Origin: Gigaspora rosea
Lineage: Eukaryota > Glomeromycota > Glomeromycetes > Diversisporales > Gigasporaceae
Length of the DNA stretch: 64,000 nt
NCBI GenBank assembly: GCA_003550325.1
Contig: QKWP01000682.1
Location: 5,253-69,252 of the forward strand
Reading direction: 5' to 3'
Each line of letters starts with the position of its first letter. The first letter of the stretch is position 1. Of the stretch, positions 23,376 to 35,455 are shown one piece after another. Made by a program: the position numbers and the translations under genes. A model generated the notes under the pieces. The model ran no database searches and had not been told where the DNA came from. It saw only the letters and a program-made list of their open reading frames with translations.

Positions 23376-24614
23376 TATTAGCCATTTACTTTTATATAAT
23401 ATTTACTGTATTTATGTGAAATAATTTGCACCTGCGTGTTATTTCAAGGGAATGCACATTATTTCAGGGTAAAGGTCTAATTTCTATAAAAAATTATGCA
23501 TTATATACGTGTGATGCATAAAAAACCTGTATTTCTTAATTTTATATATAGTCTTTCCAATCTAAGTCAGATTTTTTGTCTAAAAAAATTCTTATTTTTG
23601 CTTGTTATTTGAATTCGTTATTTCAGCAGATTATTAGTTTAGCATTTGGAGTGTGCATTATATCGGGATGCACATGGGTGTTATTTTGAAACCAACATGC
23701 TATTTTAAGAAATGCAATTTTTGAAATAATGCTTATTATTTCGAATAAATATGGTATTTTTAATTTTTTTTTTTTTATTTGGTATTGTATATAGCAAAAA
23801 CTTTTTCTAATAATTTTTATTTATGCTCTAATTTTACATAGATCTATACTTAGTGTTTTACATAAACTGGACCTGGGCAGGTATTTTTAAAGATCTGAAT
23901 CCAGTTTAGGATCCAAAATATAGATCCAGATCCTGTCTGTCTCTAAAAAATTTTATCTAGAAAAAAATATGCTTTCTATATCTCTTTGATGACTTCACTT
24001 GTTTTTATATTACTTGTTACCTACATTATGAGCATCTTTGAACAAACAGAAAAGCTACTTATGTTTTAGACAGGACTGGACAAATTTTAAGGTCCAGATT
24101 CAGTCTGGTATATAGACTAAACCAGACCTGGTTCAGACCTGGATTTGTTACAAAACTCTATCTATACTCTAACTTAGCCTAAATCTATGCACTAATTATT
24201 CTAAATTTATGCCTTAATTTAAACATAAATTTATACTTATAAAAAAAAATATAAATAGAAGATATTGACAAAAATACTGTTAAATAGATTGTTTATTCCA
24301 TTGTTAAAGGAAAAGAAGCTTTCAAATATTTGTAAAATGAATCAAATGTACATTGAGTACTAAGAATTCCTGAGACTAAAAGTATAAATAAGACCATACT
24401 TCAACTATTAGTATAAATTGGCCAAAACTATATTCTAATTTAGTCAAAATTTATGCTTTAAGTTAGCCCAAATTAAGTTAGTTAAATTTTATATGTCATA
24501 TATAATTTACTAATATAAAAATACAATAATTTTTTTGGTTTAAAGAGCCACTTTGGGAATTGAATTTTATTCAATATATTATGAACAACAGATATCTATA
24601 TTGGTATAGCTTGA

Positions 24615-24890
24615 TTCACCAGCAATTAACTCACTGACACTCTATTTCATCAACAAATTATTTACTAACAAATTCATTTTACTGACAATTTTTTACCAAA
24701 GCTCATTTTACTAACAAAGTAATTCTGGTTATTGTTGTTTGGTTAGGATAGAATAAAAGTTAAAGTTAATGTGCTTTATAGAAAAAACTTGTTAGTGAAA
24801 TGAAACCAACATTAAAATAAACTTGTTAGTGAACAATTTGTTGGTAAAATATAGTATCTATAAGTGATTGTTAGTGAAATAATATGGACC
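24615..24890 (+). mobile_element. fold-back MITE, copy A
   Basis: Both halves are built from short repeated words (CACTGACA, ACTAACAAA, TTGTTAGTGAA, TTGGTAAAA) in inverted orientation around a unique core (AAAGTAATTCTGGTTATTG...GTTAATGTGCTTT). The same element lies reversed at 38405-38690. No open reading frame. Confidence 0.75.
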
Positions 24891-27009
24891 CTATCTACAT
24901 AGAGGCTATATATTAATAAAAGTACAACTAGCTAAACTTACAGCTTTTAGTTGCCTATTTAAGTAGTAGTTAAGTAGTCATCTGAAAGTTCTACACTAGC
25001 TATTATATCTGCAATTCACAACTAGTTGATCATTGCCTTTTGCCAGTTTGCCTTTATTACAAAAATACAGTTCTAGATTCTTTTATTCTTTTAGAACTAA
25101 TTTATCTTTAGTAGAAAACTTAGAGAGCATTTTTCTAATCTACACAAACATTACCTATACTTTAGTAGCTTATATATTTACCAAGATTTATATTTGGGGT
25201 TATAACTAATTTTTAAACTCTATTATTATCAACTTCTGCCTTTATAAAGTTTACTCTACCTTAGCACTACTTCTTTTTTTTATTTCTTTTATTTTTTGCT
25301 ATTTATAATAATTTATATAGTCAGACCTTCCTATAGTCACTAAGTTGGTCACATTCTATTGCAGAGATGATAAATAACTTGAAATGATCTTGTAACTCAA
25401 ATAAATAATAACTAGTCATTGGTCATTTAAAAAAATGAAATGATCTGTTGAGTCATTTGAAATATATACTATATTTTTGCAAAATAACAGACATGGCTAT
25501 AATTTCGCCCTATAAGAAAAATGTACCATATAGGCATAGGATGAAATCGGATAGGCACGGGTCATTTGGCATGGATCAAGATCCAGATTTGTATTGGTAT
25601 GGCCTGAGTTGGTTCAGATTTAGTAGACTGTGCAGGACTGTGTAACTGTACTAATTGGATTGTAAATGGCTCAGGTTTTGTAGCAGTTTAATCAGCACAG
25701 GATTTTGCATAGGTAATAAGCATAAATTCATATGCCACTGGATAATGATGTGGATTAACTATTAAAACCTAAATTTACATAAATAATCAATATAAGATGA
25801 ATAAGCTAACTGTATATAACCCAAAATTTTGTAAAAAATTTTTTTTGTTAAAACGCACAGGGAAGTTCATTAGTGAAATTATAAGATATCGCACTTTTTT
25901 TAAAAAAAATCCTTTACTGATCTTATGCTCTCCATGAAACAAGCCAACATGTATCACAAACAATATATATATAATATACAGATATGTATCATCTGAATGT
26001 ACTATTTCATATGACATGATGTTATATGCACCCTTTGCAGTAATGTTCATGCTATTTTTACTGTAATATTCTGTAAAATGTTACTGTACATGCCACAAGA
26101 TCTGTGCCATTTTGAGCATTCCCGACACTAATTTGTATTACAACCTGTACTACTTTTCTTATAGAGTCAAATAATGGTCAGAATTAAGTAATAAAAGTTA
26201 AAAATTAATTTTGTTACATCTACACATAATTAATATGTTGCACTAATTAAAAATTGTATAAATTTTTGAGCAGTGCTTTTAAAATATGAAATGTCTGTGC
26301 CTGGGTATTTTATATACTTTTCAATCTATATAGTTTGTTTTAGCTCCTGAATTTTTTTAATCTGCACAATGCAGGAGTATTCTTAGCGAAATTTTGGTTG
26401 TAAATTTGGTTAGACCTACTATTTTAATTATTTACCTATATTATTTATACATATACATATAATTTTCTAATTTAAATCATTAAATGTTAACTATATAAGA
26501 CCACATAATTCATGCTAATTCAGTAACATATTTATTCATTCATGCCTAATTCTGTAATTTATGCAGTAAGAGTTTCAGGCTTAACTTATTTTGAAATAAG
26601 TAGAAGTTTAAAAAATCAATTTTATATTTAAAATTTGAAAAAATAAGTGTAGCCTGTAATAAAATTATCTTTTTTAATAAATACCTATGATAAGTGATTT
26701 TGTAAATATATACTTCAAAAAAATAGGATATATACATTACTTCTTTTGAAATAAATACATTACTATAAGGTTTTATAATTAACAATAAGTGATGTATTTT
26801 GACAATAAGTAGGATTTTTTAAGTAGTATTTTTACTATGTTGAATTATAAATCAGAAAGTAAAATAAGTTTTTTTTGATTTTAATTATGAAACTCTCTAC
26901 TTATTTTATCTGAAATCAGGCATTAATTATTATAATTCTGAAACTTCCTACTCATATTTATTTATTTGTGCTAATCAAATTTTAATGAATTATTAAAATT
27001 CTTAAAATA
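24891..27009. other. intergenic DNA
   Basis: No gene recognised. A lone end-like sequence TAGTCAGACCTTCCTATAGTCAC at 25318-25340 matches the inverted right end of the MITE finishing at 42640, but has no partner end. A diverged copy of the 12559-12675 repeat is at about 26815-26903. TGAGCATTCCCGACACT at 26113-26129 is identical to 5806-5822. Confidence 0.5.
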
Positions 27010-27259
27010 CAAATAAAATGGGTGCTTCTAGAAAATCATTGAATAAATCCAATTAATTCTATTTTGCCAATGTATAATCTACTGAATGAGTAGTATGTCC
27101 ATCTAATTCGAATTCGAGTTCACTATTTTTAAATTTATTATGATCAAAATTATCCTCATTATTCAATATATCTGTCCAATTTTCAACTATATTTAACCAA
27201 TACTCTTTACTAAAAGTATCAGAGTTATTGTTTATATTTTCAGTTATATCCTCTGTCAT
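27010..27259 (-). pseudogene. N-terminal fragment of an unidentified protein family
   Basis: An ATG at 27259 opens 66 codons of acidic, Asn-rich protein (MTEDITENINNNSDTF, then EYWLNIVENWTDILNNE and ELDGHTTHSVDYTLAK) ending in TAG. The frame continues past two in-frame stops as LDLFNDFLEAPILF, so the present stop looks premature. The amino-acid composition is protein-like, unlike nearby noise. A similar TAKW..LDLF pattern seems typical of Rhizophagus repeat-associated proteins, but I cannot name a family. No downstream exons are visible. Confidence 0.4.
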
Positions 27260-27556
27260 TTGGGAAGTTTTGCTTAATTATGAATTGCCCAAAACAAATA
27301 AATCGTTATTCTCATTGTCAATTGTTTATTACTCTTGTATCACACCTCTGTTATCAGATTTGTAAGATTGAATAGAAGTAGCAAGATGGGTTCATTTATA
27401 TTTTTTTAGCCTATTTAGCTTCATTATGTTTTTGTTGTTTAATATATCACTATACAACTAGCTTATAGATAATACTAGTCATGCTTAATTAATAATTTAA
27501 TTTAAATTTAAAATTAAATTTACAGAATTAGCAGTATAAAATTACAATAAACTAAA

Positions 27557-28185
27557 GGTATAGCGACCTAGAGAAGTGACCAGGTTTTTACCCTCTGGTA
27601 GTAGATCGAAGGTTCAAATCCCACTGACAATGATAACAAAAATCAGGCCTGTGTTGCAGTAACTGTGGCTCAATATTGGTTGGGTGAGAAACCTGTAACC
27701 TTGGTTCTACTATCTTGAATGGGATCTTTTGGGTGCAATAGTGTATTGTTACATATAAAAAATTCAAGGAACTGAAAAAAAGGAAACCTGTCTGGAAAGT
27801 TCCAAGTAAGGAGGTTGATTGAAATTTTTGGCAGTGCTACCATGAATAAGATTGGTACTGGGATCAGAACAAATCTTACAAGGGAAAGGGAGGTATCTAG
27901 TAGCCCGGACTGCAAGTGTCAGTATAATGCAGATACATTTGTTACTAAAAATCTATCAACAATTTCAAAATGGAAAGTAGTTAGTTGAATAGTACAGATT
28001 TGCCTGCAAGATAAAATAGTCCTAAGGCCATCAGGAATACAATTGGTGGTGACCTTGCATAAATCAGAAGGTTTTGAATAGGCAACACTTGTAGCAGTTT
28101 GCAGGTATAGCAACTAGTATAGAACCTGCGGGCGGACAACTTAAATTAGATACCAAAAGTGCACATGTGGCTAGTTGTACTCTCA
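27557..28185 (+). repeat. tRNA-headed retroposon, copy 1
   Basis: The 5' end reads GGTATAGCGACCTAGAGAAG, followed by a B-box-like AAGGTTCAAATCCCACTG at about 27609-27626. Homology with copies at 35456 and 52791 continues through GTAACTGTGGCTCAA, CCAAGTAAGGAGGT and CTTACAAGGG to GTGGCTAGTTGTACTC. The 3' tail and target duplication cannot be identified, so this copy may be truncated or old. Confidence 0.8.
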
Positions 28186-28552
28186 TTTATATAATTCTAT
28201 ATAATATAGGTTTAATTTGGGTAACCATTTTAATTAATAAAGTGGCCTAGTAGAGTATATATTCAACAAGAATAGTACAATTGTATCTTTGACAAAATTG
28301 AGGAAGAAGAATAGAGAGAAATGCTCCAAAAGACACTAATAGCTCTGCTTCAGGATTATCTAACATAGGGTACACAATTCTAAAAAAAAACTTGATAAAA
28401 GAGCTACAAAGCTCCTTCTAAACCTCCTAAACACAATTCTAAATAAAGGGGACATGCCAAAGAAATGGAAATTTGGGATGATATTTCAATCCCAAAAATA
28501 GCAGAGTGGGACCTGCAGCTCAAAAATTCTAGGCTGATTATGCTGTTGGAAG

Positions 28553-29574
28553 CAGTGTTGGAAATCTGTTTTGAAATTTATGTTCTCATGAGAACATGTT
28601 TATTGAATTTAATGTTCTCAAAACTTTTTTTATTTTCTCAATTAGAAAAAATTTTTTTCTTTTACTCTCTCCTTCTCTTTCTCTCTTTCTTTCTCTTTCT
28701 CTCTTCTCTCTCTTTCTCTCTCTTACTCTCTCTTTTTTTCTCTCTTTCACTCTTTCTCACTCTTTCTGCTCTTTCTTACTCTTATTTTTTTTCTCTCATT
28801 CTCTTTCTCACACTAATACTTTTAGTTATTTTTTAATTTTTAATTTTAATTAATATATTTAAAAATTATTAATAAAAATATAATTTATTTAACAAACTAT
28901 ATAAACAAAGCTAAATTATTTATAATAATAAGATTATAATTTTATATGTGTAATTTTTAAAAAAATTAATATTTGAGGTTTTTTATATATTGTTGGAGCT
29001 TGGCTCAGCTTATATATTAAGTTTTAAATAAGCTATACCATCTCTCAAATGTTTAAATAAATAAGTAATATAATATACTATTCTTTTTTACTATAATGAA
29101 ATATAGATTCAAAAATTGCTTACTATAAAATTTTAAGATATAATACTAAAGTTTAAGATCATAATAACTAAAGATTTGTTAAGTAATTTTCTTATAAGAA
29201 TTATCATCATAGTGAGTTTAGCTCTAAAATTTATGATATTATATATATACATAATAAGGGCTATATTGCACTAAACTAGAAATAGATAAACCAATAAACT
29301 TTATTATCTAAAATTTTTTATGATTCAAAAACAACTAAATTGTTCTCTATTTCAACTAACTAACAATTAAATATTTATGAGATTAATTATTTTAAACTGC
29401 TATATCAATAAAAATAATTTTTTATTATTTTATATAATTTATATAGAGAACATATTTTTCAAACTTAATGTTCTCAAAAAAAATTTAATAGAGAACATCT
29501 TAAATTTTGTAAATGTTCTCAGATTGAAAGTGATGTTCTCATGAGAACATGAGAACATAAGATTTCCAACACTG
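28553..29574. mobile_element. hAT MITE, 1022 bp, 8-bp TSD, inside the LINE
   Basis: Perfect terminal inverted repeats CAGTGTTGGAAATCT and an exact 8-bp target duplication GTTGGAAG (28545-28552 and 29575-29582). Subterminal GAGAACAT/ATGTTCTC words cluster at both ends. The interior holds a CT-rich tract (28665-28812) and AT-rich sequence without coding capacity. Removing it restores continuity of the LINE reverse transcriptase. Confidence 0.95.
28665..28812 (+). repeat. CT-rich low-complexity tract
   Basis: Runs of TCTCTTTCTCTC-type sequence. Long frames through it encode only Leu, Ser and Phe and are not genes. Confidence 0.9.
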
Positions 29575-30710
29575 GTTGGAAGCAGCAAAAAAAGAACTCA
29601 TAAGAACCATCCTTATATCACACAAGATTTTGCGAGTACCAAATTTTGCGGGGCTACAAGAAGAATGCACTCAGGATCCAATTCATATCATGAATGCCCT
29701 TATTGAAGCAGCTAAACAAAAAACAAAGAAGTATGGATAACTCTAATAGACATCAAAAAAGCATTCGATACCATAAATCTTAAGAGGTTGCAATTAGTAT
29801 TAAGGAGAATTAAAATCCCTGAGAAGTTAGAAAAGTTTCTCATGAATATGTTCACAAATAGACAAGTCAAAGTAATTGCAAAGTTTGGTCTGACAGAAGG
29901 CTTCAGCCCTGAACGGAAAATAGACCAAGAGGAAATAATCTCTTCTTTTTTATAGAAAATCTACTTTGACCCGTTACTATACAAACTCCACAAGTGTAAA
30001 CAGGGAGTGAAAGCAAGATTAAAGTGACCAATAGTAATAACCCAAGGGAAAAAAGAAAAAGAAGAAATTCATGTAGAAGGTTTGGCATATGCAGACAATA
30101 CTGCTCTGATGGCAAACTCTAAAACAAGTATACAAAGCTTAGTCAATACTGCAGAATTCTTCTTTCGACTAAACAATATTAAGATCAATGGGAAAAAAAC
30201 AGAATTATTAATGATAAATAAAAAAACAAAATAGAAAAAAAAGCAATCTTCATTAAAGAAGAAAAGGAAAAAATATCAGCAAAAAAAAAAAAGGAATTAG
30301 TTCAATATCTTGGAGTCTGATGAAAAGACTTGAAGTAGAAATAAACAAATGGCCAATCTGCTTAATAGGAAAAAATTTCAATTGAACATATAAGATATAT
30401 AAACAATATAGTAATACTTCCTAGAGCAGAATATAAATTAAATACAGTAATATTATCTAAAGAAAAATGTGACAAACTGCACCAACCAATAATAAGATAA
30501 AAAAGTAGAAATCAGAACTGGTCTCGACTGCTTCAAATACTATTCCACTACAAAATATATTTGGTGAATCAATTCTCTATGGCAATGGCATATGGAGCAC
30601 ATGATTATAGAATAGGTGATAAGAATAAACAATCCAAATCTTGTATGTGACCTTGCTAGAATGAGGCTTAGAGATGTTCAACTCCTATTAAGATCTATAG
30701 TACCCATATG

Positions 30711-30960
30711 CGAGTATTGTATATGGGACAATTTTGGTCAATTTTGGACATTTTTTCAAATTAAAATTACTTGAAATTTTATTAAGATAATCTAATTTAA
30801 TTTTTTCACCAATAAGTCTAGCACCTAAAAAAATATATAATTATATATTTTTTTAAATAACTTTATTAATTAGTTAAACATGGGACATAGGCTTGGACGA
30901 TTTTGGACATCTGGACATTGGGCATTTTATATAGATAGATATGTCCCATGTACAACACTG
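30711..30960. mobile_element. hAT MITE, 250 bp (family with 55513-55764)
   Basis: Ends are TATTGTATATGGGACA and inverted CAGTGTTGTACATGGGACA. Near-matching 8-bp flanks CCCATATG (30703-30710) and CCTATATG (30961-30968) look like an aged target duplication. The whole element is highly similar to 55513-55764, including AATTACTTGAAATTTTATT and CACCAATAAGTC. It sits in the LINE pseudogene. Confidence 0.85.
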
Positions 30961-32800
30961 CCTATATGGACTTTAGACAACAATAAAATTAAAAAGATTA
31001 AGTAGAAAAATAATCTGAATGCGGGCATTTTAAAAATGACAAAAGATATGAGTATTAGTATCAAAAATTCTAGATAGGAAAAAGACTGGACCATAAGCAC
31101 ACACAATAGAGCCAGTATAGAGATAAAAAGCCTATTAACTAAGAAAATTTTTAAAAAAGTTACCCAAACTGTCGAGCAAATAATTATATGACAGAATAAT
31201 AAAATGCTCACATAGTAACAAATTAAAAGGGTTCATGAAAAGAAAAATGACCTTATGGTTCAAAAAATTAGAAGAAACTGTATTAGAAGACAAAATATCC
31301 TATAGAATTAGAAGTTTATGCTCAATGGGAGGAGATAAATAAATCCAAAATTAAGTGAAAAAAAAGAAAAATATCACACAAAAGATCAAAAAAAAGAATG
31401 GGTAATTGGACAGAAGAGAAATAATATAGGGATCATTTCTAGGCAAAGTAAAAAAAAAATCTCTAAAATAAAAAGGTGCACATTTTAGAATGGAAGTAAA
31501 ACAAAGAGAACTTGGTATATAACAACCCTTCAGAATTAAGTATAACTCCTACAAGTAAGATCCTCAAAATAAAAAAAACGAAGTATAAGACAAGAGTCTG
31601 TGGATAAATGGGAAAAGTAAGTGAGGCTAGGTCACAGAAATCAGCCATAAATATCTCAAAAATATAATAGCTCCAGAAAAGAAACTAGAAAAAAGAAAGA
31701 ATCAGAAATAGAACATATGACTCTCACAAAAAGTTGGGATGTATATCTGATTCAAAATTTAGTTGAGAATAGGAAAAAACAACAAGAACTTACACAAGTA
31801 CTAGAGAAGAATCTGGTGTACAATAAAATAACATACTATACTGATAGCTCACTCAGAGGAGGAGTTACAGAGAATCACAAAGCAGGATATAGAATAATTC
31901 AAGTAGATAGCAAAGGCACAATAGTTAGAGAACTTAAAGACAGAATACAAGGCTAGTTTTTCTCAACAAGATCAGAACTTATAGCAATTCTAGAAGCAAC
32001 TCTGATAACTTTAAGCAATAGCCAAATAGACATCTTCACTGACAGCCAAGTAGCAATCCACATAATTAAAAAGAGCTAGGAAATCAAGGGTACAAGAAAA
32101 TAGTGCAAACATGAAAAACCTGAGCATCTTAGAAACAATCGTCAAAATCCTAGATAGACCTACAACTTCACAAAGTAAAAGCACACGCGGAAAATGTGCT
32201 AAACAAATTAGAGAATAGGGGGCAGCAAAAAAAGGTGCACAAGAAAAAAAATAATTTCAATCCATGTAAATGAGATTCAGAAAATGTTGCTGAGACCTAT
32301 CTAAAACAATATTACAATTGAACCCTGATCTGTAGCTTTCTCAAAATGCTTACACAAACTTTTCACAAAGTAGACTGGCTTTTCATACAAAATTTAAAAG
32401 ATAGTATTCATCAAAAAAGAGCAAAAAGTCAAGACTGAAAAATATTCGGAAATTTGTGGAAAAAGAAAAAAAAAGAAAAAGCAAGTTCTTTCAAAGCAAA
32501 TAAGAAATGGAGATTCAGATTAAAGAGCTTAAGCGGTTTACTGCTCACACTAAGTTTACACAAAAGAAACTAAGAAGACCTATCTATATCAAACGCAATA
32601 TGCAGAAAATATAAAAAAAAAGAAGAGGACTTTGAGCACCTAACAACATGTAAAGTCGACAAAGCATTCTGGTCTGAAAAAGAGTGTTTGATAGTAAAAG
32701 AAATCTGGTCAAATTTAGGTACATTGATTAAGAAAAAAATGTCGATTAATTACTTGTACTCAATGTTAACAGAGGGAGAAAAGGCAGTCAGATGCATGTA

Positions 32801-32873
32801 GTGTTTCAGGCGAAATTATATATTTTGCCCAGCTGAAATTTTCTAAATAGACGAAATATATTTCAGCCCACAT
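32801..32873. other. short spacer with partial inverted repeats
   Basis: AGGCGAAATTATATATTTTGCC and GACGAAATATATTTCAGCC words partially pair; probably part of the palindromic repeat that follows. Confidence 0.35.
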
Positions 32874-33101
32874 CGGCAAATTTTATATATAGATATACAT
32901 CGATTACTAACCGGTAAGATATATATCGATATTAAATACCCTGCTGATTTCTATTGATAGTGATAGTAATCGATATATATCTGATTATCAGATATATATC
33001 AATTATTATCACTATTGATAGAAATCTGCAGGGGTATTTAGTATTGATATATATCTTACCCAGTTAGTAATCGACATATAGCTATATATAAATTTTGCTG
33101 A
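32874..33101. repeat. ~228-bp palindrome of ATATCGATATATATC units
   Basis: Arms start TCGGCAAATTTTATATATAG on the left and end with the matching inverse (TATATATAAATTTTGCTGA) on the right; the centre is CTGATTATCAG near 32986. TCGATTACTAACCGGTAAG on the left pairs with CTTACCCAGTTAGTAATCGA on the right. It is a long fold-back with a few mismatches, probably a MITE. Family unknown. Confidence 0.85.
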
Positions 33102-34208
33102 TTAATCGATATATATCTGATATAATATTAACTAATAATTATATAATTATTATATTCACATAATCATACTTTTTGCAAATTTTTAAACATTTTACAGGTT
33201 TTCGCAAGTTTTCACAAGATTTTGCAAATTAATATAAAATTTATTTTATTTATTATTATTATATAATATTTTAAATTATTCACAATTTAATATAAAATTT
33301 TATTTTTTTTATTTATTATTATTATATATTATATCTTAAATATTACATATTTTATTATATATTATTATAAAAAACAACAAAAAAAATAAACCCAAAAAAA
33401 ACAAGAAATGAAGACAAAAAAAATAAACTATAATATTCCTTATATTTGTTAATATTTACTTATATTTGCTTATATTTGCTTATATTCCTCATATTCCTCA
33501 TATTCGCTATTTCTTGCAAAATGCCAGAAAAGTTAAAATAGGTATTCTTGTAAAGTGCCGGAAAAGTTAGGTCGACCTCTTGCAAAGTTTTGAAAGAAGT
33601 AAAGAATAAATAAAATAAAATAAAAGTAAAAAAATAAGTAAAAAAACAAACAAAAAACAAAAAACCAAACTGAAAAAATACCGAAAAAACAAAAACAAAA
33701 AAAAATAAACTATTATATTTGTTTATATTTGCTTATATTCACTTATATTCGATTAAATTCGTTTATATTTGTGACTTCTTGCAAAGTGCTCTTGTAAAGT
33801 GCTGAAAAAGTCAAATCGATTTCTTGCAAAGTTCCAAAAGAAGTAAAGGATAAATAAAATAAAATTAAAAAAATATGTAAAAAAAATGAAAACAACAAAA
33901 AACAAAAATGTAAGCAAACTAAATAAAAAAATAAACAATGGCCCAAATCTCCATTTTGAGTTTGTGTTTTTGCAATTCAGAAATCGTCAAAGGTTTTTGC
34001 AAAGTGCCAGAATAAAATAAATTAATAAAAATAAAAAAAACAAAAACAAAAAACATGAAACAAAAAATAAATAAAATGAAACCTTGCAAAAACTTGTGAA
34101 AGCTTGCGAAAACTTGCATTCTTGAATCTTTGAAATTGCTGAAGAAAGCAGTTGTATGTTTTTGCAAAGTGTCAAAAGGCTAAGTTCATGTTCAAAAATT
34201 TTTTTTAA
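33102..34208. repeat. diverged tandem repeats with TTGCAAAGTGCC motif
   Basis: From about 33440 units of roughly 260-280 bp recur: TTATATTYGCTTATATTC, then TTGCAAAGTGCYRGAAAAGT, then AAAGAAGTAAAGRATAAATAAAATAAAA and an A-rich block. Two clear units (about 33440-33700 and 33710-33970) and a partial third up to about 34180 are seen. Before 33440 there is AT-rich sequence with TTTGCAAATT/TTTCGCAAG words. T-rich minus-strand frames over the array are artefacts. Confidence 0.7.
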
Positions 34209-34264
34209 GTTCAGTTCAGGTTTATGAACCTAAACCTGAACCTATATTGAACTGAACTGAACCT
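34209..34264. repeat. fold-back with GTTCAGTTCAGGTT arms
   Basis: AGTTCAGTTCAGGTTTATGAACC is followed by its imperfect inverse (AACCTGAACC...TTGAACTGAACTGAACC). Further GGTTAACCTG repeats follow at 34331-34353. Confidence 0.7.
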
Positions 34265-35214
34265 AGGAACTCTAACTGTAATAAGTTGGTAACCTATTTT
34301 AGATAGTAGCAGACCAGATGAAAATAGGTGGGTTAACCTGCAGGTTAACCTGTAGTTGATCCATAAGATAATCTATGGGTTGACCCATAGGTAATCTATA
34401 AATTGAAAAAACAGAACATATATTATTTAATAGAAGGTACTGAATCATCAAATTTGGTCTAGTACATCAAAAGTTATTTATCATATTTGCATATAATAGC
34501 AGGCTGAAGCATTAATTTGGATTTTGACTTTTCAAAAAATTTGGCTATTTTGCTTAAAATAGTACTCATGTGTATCTCAAAATAATGTGCACCCTTTTTA
34601 TTTAATGTTTTAAAATGAGATAAAAGATTCAAAATACAAATGCAAATTCAATAACAAAATAAAAAATTATTTTTTACCAGGAATGTATATGAAGTAGGAA
34701 TAGGAATCGATTTAGTCAACTAAAAAATTTATATGTAAATTACTATGTTTAGTCAATTTAGTCAACTAAATTATATAGCTGATTCCAATCTCTTGTACAA
34801 AGTATGTAAGTATGGTTTATATTCAAGCTTTGCATTTACCTACAAAATCTTGATTCTAATTGGATATAGAAAGCAAAGAATGCAGGTTTTGATTTCTGCA
34901 TTTTTAATTGACCAGTTATGGCTAGTTATAACTGAGTTTCAATATAGCACATCCCAATAATCCAAGTTTCTTCTGCAACTCTACTGACAATGCTAGAGGT
35001 AATATTTTTTATTAATATTTGAACCACTTTGCTAATTTGGTATTATGTTTTGAATACCAGTACAGAATTTTAAAAAAGTCACATTTAGATTCAAAATATA
35101 GCACATGCGCATTTCAAAATAGTGCACAGGGACCCAAAATAATATGCAAGGAGGTGTTATTAAGCACAAATTTGGTACCGTATTGTTGCGAAATAACTAG
35201 AGTTAGAATCTGAT
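34265..35214. other. intergenic DNA
   Basis: No gene recognised. Holds GGTTAACCTGCAGGTTAACCTG (34331-34352), YYTATGGGTTGACCCATAGG-type inverted words near 34373-34392, and words CAAAATAATGTGCAC near 34579 and 35104 that also occur at 23450-23700 and 37080-37170. Confidence 0.45.
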
Positions 35215-35455
35215 ATATTTTTATTATCCGAATATAAATAAAATCAAAAAATATATCTGGATTAATCTATTTTAAATCCGGATATAAATATATCTGAATG
35301 TATCCAGATATAAATATATATCCAGATATAAATTTATATCTGGATATATATTTATAGCCAGATATATATTTATATCTGGATATATATTTATATCTGGATA
35401 CATATTTATATTTGGATTTATTTTTCTATCTGGATATAAATATAAATCTGGATAA

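Larger units (their letters stand above)
22018..24614. other. repeat-rich intergenic DNA
   Basis: No gene recognised. Contents: the second copy of the dispersed repeat (22364-22493), a two-unit repeat (22675-22815), a three-unit repeat (23043-23375), many degenerate words such as GCACATTATTTC (23440-23760), and CAGGTCTGG/GATCCAGAT words in both orientations (23865-24150). Confidence 0.5.
28265..32800 (+). pseudogene. LINE polyprotein pseudogene (reverse transcriptase, RNase H)
   Basis: This is a decayed non-LTR retrotransposon copying itself through RNA. Once the MITE at 28553-29574 is removed, the N-terminal RT region reads LLNTILNKGDMPKKWKFG and continues to NALIEAAKQKT. RT motifs follow: LIDIKKAFDT at about 29743-29772, then GLAYADNTAL at about 30079-30108, where the second catalytic Asp is Asn. 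RNase H is recognisable by YYTDSSLRGG (about 31834), TRSELIAILEA (about 31968) and IFTDSQVAI (about 32033). A C-terminal CRKYKKKEEDFEHLTTC is at about 32600. Many stops and frameshifts break it, and a second MITE at 30711-30960 interrupts it. No endonuclease is seen upstream, where a tRNA-headed repeat begins, so the copy is 5'-truncated. Confidence 0.85.

Noticed and set aside
28465..28853. Open frames over the CT-rich tract
   Set aside because: They encode only Leu/Ser/Phe runs from a microsatellite lying inside a MITE.
33460..34175. Several Phe/Leu-rich minus-strand frames
   Set aside because: They come from A-rich blocks of the tandem repeat read on the other strand.
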